Shown in pieces: positions 5,407 to 9,581 of a stretch of DNA of 9,581 nt. Positions within the stretch are counted from its first letter, which is position 1. Each line of letters starts with the position of its first letter. A program made the position numbers and the translations under genes. The notes under the pieces are model-generated. The model did no database searches, was not told where the DNA came from, and saw nothing but the letters and a program-made list of their open reading frames with translations. The stretch is from Anaerolineae bacterium (GTDB lineage: Bacteria > Chloroflexota > Anaerolineae > Anaerolineales > Villigracilaceae): contig DQGV01000391.1 of NCBI GenBank assembly GCA_003524705.1, positions 1-9,581 on the forward strand. The letters are read 5' to 3'.

Positions 5407-6102
5407 ATGTCAATGGAAGATATTCTCAAAGTGCTAGTAAATTCTCGTCAGCCGAATTATCAGTCGCAACAACAAAATGCTGACCCAATGGCAGAGCTGA
5501 TTGGCAGTTTGCTCGGTGGTGGACAACCTTCTACTCCACAAAGATACTCACAACAACAACAGCAAGGACAATCTGGTGGCTTAGGTGACATGATGGGCTT
5601 GCTCGAAATGTTTATGGGTGGGAATCAGCAACAATCTAACAGCATGAACCAAATGGGCATGAATAATCCTATTATGATGTTGTTACAACCATTTGTAGAT
5701 AAACTTGCCAAGAAGATGAACATTCCGCCACAAATTGCAATGATGGTTGTTTCATTTGTGGTCTATAAGCTATTGGCACATCATCCCACCTCTGGACGTG
5801 ACTCTAACTCTTTTGATTTAGATGATATGTTTAAGCAAATGAGCAAAGGCAAAATTGACCCGAACATTTTACAAAACAGTGGCATGATTAATGAACTTTC
5901 ACGCCAAACAGGTTTAGACCAAGCGACTGCGGCAAAATCTTTAGAAACTGCATTTGGTATGTTTGGTAAACCTGTCAAAGCGGGAATGACTCCATCACGA
6001 GGTGTTTCACGAACAACAACGACAACTAGAAAGTCACCTGTTTCAGGGAATAAGTTAAGAACTGCGAGAGTTAAAGGTGGGGCAGTTAAACGCAGAGGTT
6101 AA
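5407..6102 (+). CDS. Q/N/M-rich DUF937-like protein of unknown function
   Basis: A 231-residue protein. Residues 17-90 are low complexity, rich in Gln, Asn, Gly and Met, with repeated hydrophobic short segments (MAELIGSLLGGG at 28-39, GLGDMMGLLEMFMGG at 58-72). Residues 88-124 form a Met-rich helical region ending in a hydrophobic stretch (AMMVVSFVVYKLLA, 111-124) that is short for a membrane helix and may be a buried helix. ILQNSGMINELSRQTGLDQATAAKSLETAF (154-183) resembles the helical repeat of DUF937 proteins. The tail from 198 is basic with a Thr run and many Lys/Arg, which could bind nucleic acid or membrane. There is no signal peptide. AAGGAG at 5393-5398 fixes the ATG at 5407; Met3 is an alternative. 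It shares an operon with the zinc-ribbon gene and ends at a strong terminator. The function is unknown. Confidence 0.75.
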   Translation: MSMEDILKVLVNSRQPNYQSQQQNADPMAELIGSLLGGGQPSTPQRYSQQQQQGQSGGLGDMMGLLEMFMGGNQQQSNSMNQMGMNNPIMMLLQPFVDKLAKKMNIPPQIAMMVVSFVVYKLLAHHPTSGRDSNSFDLDDMFKQMSKGKIDPNILQNSGMINELSRQTGLDQATAAKSLETAFGMFGKPVKAGMTPSRGVSRTTTTTRKSPVSGNKLRTARVKGGAVKRRG

Positions 6103-6112
6103 GATAAAAGTT

Positions 6113-6144
6113 ATAGCGCGAGGAAAATCCTCGCGCTATGTTTT
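6113..6144 (+). terminator. Rho-independent terminator
   Basis: A GC-rich 12-bp stem (atagcgcgagga at 6113-6124 with its complement at 6128-6139) has a 3-nt A loop and is followed by G and five T residues (6141-6145). It terminates the zinc-ribbon/DUF937-like operon 11 nt after its stop codon. Confidence 0.9.
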
Positions 6145-6165
6145 TAAAGAGAAAACAAATGTTGA

Positions 6166-6187
6166 AGTGGAGAGTCAAGTTTCCACT
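6166..6187 (-). terminator. Weak hairpin at the end of the MFS gene
   Basis: An 8-bp stem (agtggaga at 6166-6173 with tttccact at 6180-6187, one G-T pair) overlaps the MFS stop codon and is followed on the minus strand by a moderately T-rich stretch. It is a weak candidate terminator. The stronger hairpin at 6113-6139 could also stop this transcript, although no clean T-run follows it on the minus strand. Confidence 0.3.
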
Positions 6188-7430
6188 AAGCATGAAGCGG
6201 GGTTTTATTTTTTTTCATCATCCACACAACCACAACGATAATCGGAATCAATGCAACAATCGCGCTGACATATGCCATCATGTTATAGCCAAGCGATGCG
6301 AAAATGAATCCGCTTTCTAAACTTCCAAATGCAGATGCCAAGCCGACTAATAAATCGTTGAAGCCTTGTGTGCGTGCGCGTTCGGCGGGTGAAAGCTGGT
6401 CTGCTAATAATGTGGAGCCGCCGACGAAACAAAAATTCCAGCCGAGCCCCAGTAAAAATAATGCAACGCCCAATGGCAACACATCGGGTGAAATGGTTGC
6501 GGCGATGCAAGCCAAAACCAATGTAATTGAACCACTCAAAATAACTTTTTCACGTCCCCATGAATCAGAAAGCCTGCCCGATAAAATTGAAAAGGCATAC
6601 ATCCCAAACGTGTGTGATGCAATCACTGCCGAAATATCCGTTAGCCCATGTGCATGGTCGTGCATATGAAGCGACGTAATCACCATCACCAACACCATCA
6701 CCATTTGACCTAAGACCATACTGATGACTGCAACCATTGCGGCGGGCTGTCGAAGAATCTCAAACACGCTTCTTGCTTGCGCCTTCCTGATTACTGTTTC
6801 AGGAAATTTTTCTGCTACCTCTTTACCGATTTCGCGCGGGTCTGGACGTAAGCCAATAAATACAACCACTGCCGCAATTGCAAACAAAATCGCGGCGATT
6901 AAATATGCACCTGCTAATGGGTCAATTTCCCATGTGTTCACTAAATTACCTGCGGGACCTGCCACAAATGGACCAATCACTGAGCCGACTGTTCCGCCAA
7001 TGACTACATTTGATATAGCACGTCCGCGATGTTCAGGTTTATTCACTTCCGCCGCAGCAAAGCGACCTAATTGCACTGCCGAATTTGCAATGCCCATTAG
7101 AATCATGCCAAGCATAAACAATGCAAAAGAATGAATCGCAATAGCATAAAATGTGACGCTTGAGCCAATCACACCAGCAGATAAACCAGTTGTAAGTCCA
7201 TTACGCCTTCCAATGGCATCAAATACATATCCCCAGCCGAAAGCAGAGAATGCGCCTGCTAATAAATACACAGCCGTTGGAACTCCAGCCCAACTTGGGT
7301 TTTGACTTAACTCTTTGCCAACAATTGAGTTCAACGTTGCCGCGGCGATAAAGCCTGCGGATGCTAATGATTGTTGTGCAAATAATATTGTTGTTATTTT
7401 TCTTGCTATGGATTCGAGGTTTGTTGTCAT
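6186..7430 (-). CDS. Major facilitator superfamily transporter
   Basis: A 414-residue inner-membrane protein with the length and hydrophobic pattern of a 12-helix MFS permease. The loop between helices 2 and 3 carries motif A, GYVFDAIGRR (67-76). A matching half-motif in the second half (SGRLSDSWGRE) shows the duplicated six-helix layout. A polar central loop lies around residues 196-226. The segment SLHMHDHAH (253-261) holds four alternating His residues next to helix 7. The substrate cannot be told from sequence; drug or small-metabolite efflux is a common role. The ATG at 7430 has no Shine-Dalgarno site and lies 7 nt downstream of a TATAAT, which suggests a leaderless mRNA. It is a single-gene unit facing the convergent DUF937-like operon. 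Confidence 0.9.
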   Translation of the reverse strand: MTTNLESIARKITTILFAQQSLASAGFIAAATLNSIVGKELSQNPSWAGVPTAVYLLAGAFSAFGWGYVFDAIGRRNGLTTGLSAGVIGSSVTFYAIAIHSFALFMLGMILMGIANSAVQLGRFAAAEVNKPEHRGRAISNVVIGGTVGSVIGPFVAGPAGNLVNTWEIDPLAGAYLIAAILFAIAAVVVFIGLRPDPREIGKEVAEKFPETVIRKAQARSVFEILRQPAAMVAVISMVLGQMVMVLVMVITSLHMHDHAHGLTDISAVIASHTFGMYAFSILSGRLSDSWGREKVILSGSITLVLACIAATISPDVLPLGVALFLLGLGWNFCFVGGSTLLADQLSPAERARTQGFNDLLVGLASAFGSLESGFIFASLGYNMMAYVSAIVALIPIIVVVVWMMKKNKTPLHA

Positions 7431-7437
7431 TGGGGAG

Positions 7438-7443
7438 ATTATA
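7438..7443 (-). promoter_or_regulatory. -10 box placing the MFS start at +1
   Basis: On the minus strand, a perfect TATAAT (7443-7438) is followed by CTCCCCA and then the ATG at 7430. Normal spacing would start transcription at or next to the A of the ATG. I see no convincing -35 box 16-18 bp upstream. Confidence 0.45.
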
Positions 7444-7455
7444 CTCTTGTGGAGG

Positions 7456-7484
7456 TTAGGGAATTGGGAATCGTGAATTGGATT
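7456..7484. repeat. Short degenerate GAATTGG tandem
   Basis: Sequences TTAGGGAATTGGGAATCG and TGAATTGGATTC form an imperfect tandem of about 8-10 nt units with a GAATTGG core. It lies between the two divergent transcription units and looks like low-complexity intergenic sequence. Confidence 0.3.
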
Positions 7485-7485
7485 C

Positions 7486-7514
7486 TTGCTCTTATAAATT
7501 GGAGATTGTATAAT
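7486..7514 (+). promoter_or_regulatory. Predicted promoter for the 7630-9581 gene run
   Basis: TTGCTC (7486-7491, matching only the TTG of -35) and a perfect TATAAT (7509-7514) are 17 bp apart. The leader to the GTG at 7630 would be about 110 nt. Confidence 0.45.
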
Positions 7515-7530
7515 TCTCTAAAGTCCATCT

Positions 7531-7616
7531 ACAGGGTAAAACTTATTTGTTTATATAGCCGACGGCTACATAACTTTTAGTCAACCCTATGTATAGATTT
7601 GCTTTAGTAAACATAG
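7531..7616 (+). promoter_or_regulatory. Potentially structured leader of the membrane-protein gene
   Basis: The leader contains a near-perfect short hairpin centred on TAGCCGACGGCTA (7556-7568), flanked by complementary AGGG...CCCT segments (near 7533 and 7584). A second 6-bp stem CTATGT (7587-7592) with ACATAG (7611-7616) abuts the AAGGAG ribosome site at 7617-7622. It matches no riboswitch class I recognise. Confidence 0.3.
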
Positions 7617-7629
7617 AAGGAGATTTATT

Positions 7630-8340
7630 GTGGAAATTTTGAAAATTCTTTTTACTATGTTTGTTGTTTTAATTATTATTTTTTGGGTGTTGACAAAAAG
7701 TATAATTACGGGAGGCATAAAGAACCTTTTACTTGCAATCGTTCTCTTAATGTTTGTTTTCATAGGGACCATAGTGGGTCTTCGAGTTGGAAATGTGATT
7801 GATAATATACAAAGTTCTAATGCGCATGTATCTTCTTGGATGTTACTCAATAGTCCTGTTAAATTTACAGAAATTGTAGGAGTAAATTACAATGGAATTT
7901 GGCTACGAACTGTAGATGAAAAATTATATTTTGGGCGTGACCCATTTAATTATGGGCAAACTACAACCTACACTCCCAAATGGGAAGAAATTACAATTAC
8001 GCCTAGCAATGAGCCTACTGTAAAAAAGGGAGAGAGTTGCCCAGATATTCAAGAATATCCGAAAGAATTTCCTGGAGAAATTGCCGAATGTGCTCTCATT
8101 AGTTGGTTACATCCAGGAGGCGGTGAAAAATTCTACTTTGCTTTATTAAAGAATGGAACTCTCTGGGAATGGCATGATCCTCGAGTTGGCGGATCTGATA
8201 TGTTACCTTCCCTTAGTATAGGAATTGGATTGTTAGTTGGCTTCTTGTTAGGTATCTTTTCAGGAGTACTTTTTCTAAACATCTTACAGAAAAGGTACAA
8301 AATTACGTTAACATGGCTTGGAGATAACACAAGCCATTAA
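7630..8340 (+). CDS. Unknown three-helix membrane protein
   Basis: A 236-residue protein I do not recognise. Hydrophobic helices lie at about 4-22 and 32-53, and a third at 195-219. The middle region (about 54-194) is polar and rich in Trp, Tyr and Thr. It includes EIVGVNYNGIWLRTVDEKLY (81-100) and FYFALLKNGTLWEWHD (168-183), which read like two beta-rich repeats of an NGxLW type. If the first two helices form a hairpin, this domain is on the outside, and its two cysteines (C137 and C154) could form a disulfide. A short basic cytoplasmic tail would follow. The start is GTG at 7630 with AAGGAG 7 nt upstream. It is the first of four closely spaced genes; 14 nt separate it from the next. Confidence 0.7.
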   Translation: MEILKILFTMFVVLIIIFWVLTKSIITGGIKNLLLAIVLLMFVFIGTIVGLRVGNVIDNIQSSNAHVSSWMLLNSPVKFTEIVGVNYNGIWLRTVDEKLYFGRDPFNYGQTTTYTPKWEEITITPSNEPTVKKGESCPDIQEYPKEFPGEIAECALISWLHPGGGEKFYFALLKNGTLWEWHDPRVGGSDMLPSLSIGIGLLVGFLLGIFSGVLFLNILQKRYKITLTWLGDNTSH

Positions 8341-8354
8341 AAGTTTTTAGAAAT

Positions 8355-8687
8355 ATGTCACAGGCCAAATCCCACTTTTTTATATGTAGTATATGCTCCC
8401 AAATTCGTGACAAAGAAAGTGCCACGGAATATGTCCATCAACCAGAGAACAATACAAGTTTCCCCGAAGCAGTTGGCAAATTAAAAATTGCGCGTGATAT
8501 TGACACCAACTTTGAGCTCCGGCAATGTCCCGAATGTAAAACGTATTATCTCTATCGCTCCATTTACGAATTTCTGGTCGGTTTTGGTGGTTCTTATGAT
8601 GAATACATTTTATGGCGCATCACTGATGAAATGGGAAAAGACTATGTAGAAGGTCGTTTGTCAGAGCCGCCAGCGGGTATGATATAA
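8355..8687 (+). CDS. Small zinc-ribbon-like hypothetical protein
   Basis: A 110-residue soluble protein. Two Cys pairs, C11-x2-C14 (CSIC) and C57-x2-C60 (CPEC), could bind one zinc ion. FELRQCPECKTYYLYRSIYEF (52-72) resembles a segment seen in uncharacterised bacterial proteins where a CPEC knuckle leads into aromatic strands. The C-terminal half is acidic. No catalytic motif is evident. There is no clear Shine-Dalgarno site before the ATG at 8355, and the 14-nt gap suggests reinitiation after the membrane-protein gene. The function is unknown. Confidence 0.7.
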   Translation: MSQAKSHFFICSICSQIRDKESATEYVHQPENNTSFPEAVGKLKIARDIDTNFELRQCPECKTYYLYRSIYEFLVGFGGSYDEYILWRITDEMGKDYVEGRLSEPPAGMI

Positions 8688-8706
8688 CAAACTCAGGAAT
8701 TTATTT

Positions 8707-9189
8707 ATGTCTAAAAACTTCCATATTGCCGAATATAACATTGCCCGACTCAAAGCACCACTAGATTCACCAAGTATGAAAGAATTTGTAGATTTTTTAA
8801 CACCCATCAACAAATTTGCAGAAGAAAGCACAGGCTTTGTGTGGAGACTGACTGCACCCGATGGGCAATCCTCTTCTTATGTATCAGCTATTTATGAAGA
8901 CCCTATGATCGTCCCCAATTTTAGTGTATGGCAAGATATTGAATCCCTCAAAAATTTTGTGTACAAAACTGTACATACCTACTTTTTGCGCGATAGAAAA
9001 AAATGGTTCGACCAAGTTTCCGAATATCAAACTGTTTTATGGTGGGTGCCTGCTGGATATATCCCTACAATAGAAGAAGCCAAAGAAAAATTAATCCATT
9101 TACAAAAGCATGGACCCACTCCAACAGCTTTTACACTTCAAGCGCCTTTTGATGAAAATGGAAATTCATTAAAAGCGAATATAAAATAA
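8707..9189 (+). CDS. DUF3291 domain protein
   Basis: A 160-residue protein that matches DUF3291 along its length. The family-typical segments are HIAEYNIARLKAPLDSPSM (6-24), ESTGFVWRL (40-48), FSVWQDIESLKNFVYKTVH (72-90), RDRKKWF (95-101), LWWVPAGYIPTIEEAKEKL (111-129) and HGPTPTAFTL (135-144). The family is expected to form a dimeric alpha-beta barrel like small monooxygenases and heme-binding proteins, but no activity is established. The ATG at 8707 has AGGA about 9 nt upstream. Its stop overlaps the start of the RNA methyltransferase gene by 1 nt (TAATG). Confidence 0.9.
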   Translation: MSKNFHIAEYNIARLKAPLDSPSMKEFVDFLTPINKFAEESTGFVWRLTAPDGQSSSYVSAIYEDPMIVPNFSVWQDIESLKNFVYKTVHTYFLRDRKKWFDQVSEYQTVLWWVPAGYIPTIEEAKEKLIHLQKHGPTPTAFTLQAPFDENGNSLKANIK

Positions 9190-9581
9190 TGAAACTGATT
9201 AGTGTCAAAAACGCTGAATACCAAATCATTCAGGCACTTAAAACAAATCGTGTCAAGCGCAGTCAAACGCATGAGGTGTTTGTTGAGGGGATTGAATCCA
9301 TTAAACAATTGCTCAATACAGATATTGAAATTACTAGAGTCATCATCTATGATGAAAAGAATTTATCAGATTGGGGAAAAAATCTAGTAACAAAACACAA
9401 GTCAAAATTAATTAACATGAGTTTTGATTTGTACAAAGAATTATGTGACCGTGAAGAACCGTCTGAGGTTTTGGTCACTGCAAAAATCAAACCAATTTCT
9501 TTAGAAGATTTATCCTTACCTGAAAAACCATTTATCTTAATCTTTGACCGCCCCAGCGATTATGGAAACTTCGGCTCAATA
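9189..9581 (+). CDS. SpoU/TrmH-family RNA methyltransferase (5' part)
   Basis: An open frame of 131 codons with no stop before the window edge. It begins MKLISVKNAEYQIIQALKTN. The N-terminal substrate-binding domain is recognisable by RSQTHEVFVEGIESIKQLL (25-43). A linker leads to ILIFDRPSDYGNFGSI (116-131), the start of the SPOUT catalytic domain; the family reads L-D-x-x-x-D-xx-N-x-G-xI-x-R at motif 1, with Asn128 the conserved Asn. It should methylate the 2'-O of a ribose in rRNA or tRNA using S-adenosylmethionine. The knotted C-terminal motifs 2 and 3 lie outside the window, so the exact RNA target cannot be predicted. The start overlaps the DUF3291 stop (TAATG) and has no ribosome site of its own, so it is probably translationally coupled. 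Confidence 0.9.
   Translation, partial: MKLISVKNAEYQIIQALKTNRVKRSQTHEVFVEGIESIKQLLNTDIEITRVIIYDEKNLSDWGKNLVTKHKSKLINMSFDLYKELCDREEPSEVLVTAKIKPISLEDLSLPEKPFILIFDRPSDYGNFGSI

Noticed and set aside
6283..7134. Open frames overlapping the MFS gene on both strands
   Set aside because: Shadow frames of the transporter; composition is untypical and no motif is seen.
9202..9387. 61-codon plus-strand frame at the right edge
   Set aside because: It is out of frame within the SpoU methyltransferase gene that begins at 9189.
1..9581. tRNA or rRNA genes, phage or insertion-sequence genes
   Set aside because: I found no cloverleaf, rRNA segment, transposase or integrase motif on either strand.

Overview
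The window is moderately AT-rich bacterial DNA with short intergenic gaps, mostly good Shine-Dalgarno sites, and several small palindromic repeats. The clearest repeat is a 28-bp palindrome built on GTAGGGGCGAGGCA; there is also a TGTCACCCTGAGC...GCTCAGAATGACA inverted repeat. Together with a Ddn-like deazaflavin (F420)-type reductase, a FmdB-type zinc ribbon and a DUF3291 protein, this suggests a Chloroflexota bacterium, probably Anaerolineae. That placement is inferred from repeat style and gene content; no marker gene settles it.

Layout. (1) 1-57, minus: the first 19 codons of an unknown gene. (2) 155-2212, plus: an adrenodoxin-reductase/FprA-like FAD-NADP oxidoreductase abutting a degenerate dihydroorotate-dehydrogenase-like TIM barrel, ending at a bidirectional terminator. 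(3) 2317-4892, minus: a run that reads, in transcription order, SelW-like selenoprotein, trpS, dtd, Ddn-like reductase, then a cold-shock gene with its own promoter and long leader. (4) 5079-6102, plus: a FmdB-type zinc ribbon and a Q/N/M-rich DUF937-like protein, ending in a strong terminator. (5) 6186-7430, minus: an MFS transporter with an apparently leaderless start. (6) 7630-9581, plus: an unknown three-helix membrane protein, a small zinc-ribbon protein, a DUF3291 protein and the 5' part of a SpoU/TrmH RNA methyltransferase that runs off the window.

The main discovery is at 4653-4892. A 79-codon gene of the SelT/SelW/SelH (Rdx) family is interrupted by one in-frame TGA exactly at the second redox position of its CxxC motif, giving Cys-Ala-Ala-Sec. 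A 7-bp stem with a GUU loop starts 11 nt after the UGA, which fits the bacterial SECIS pattern. Ordinary gene calling would miss this gene. It is the first gene of a likely operon with a TrpRS carrying a four-cysteine motif like the [4Fe-4S] TrpRS of Thermotoga maritima, and with D-aminoacyl-tRNA deacylase, so a redox protein is linked to translation quality control.

Two strong promoters fire divergently from about 4903-4955, with overlapping -35 boxes, one for the selenoprotein operon and one for the zinc-ribbon operon.
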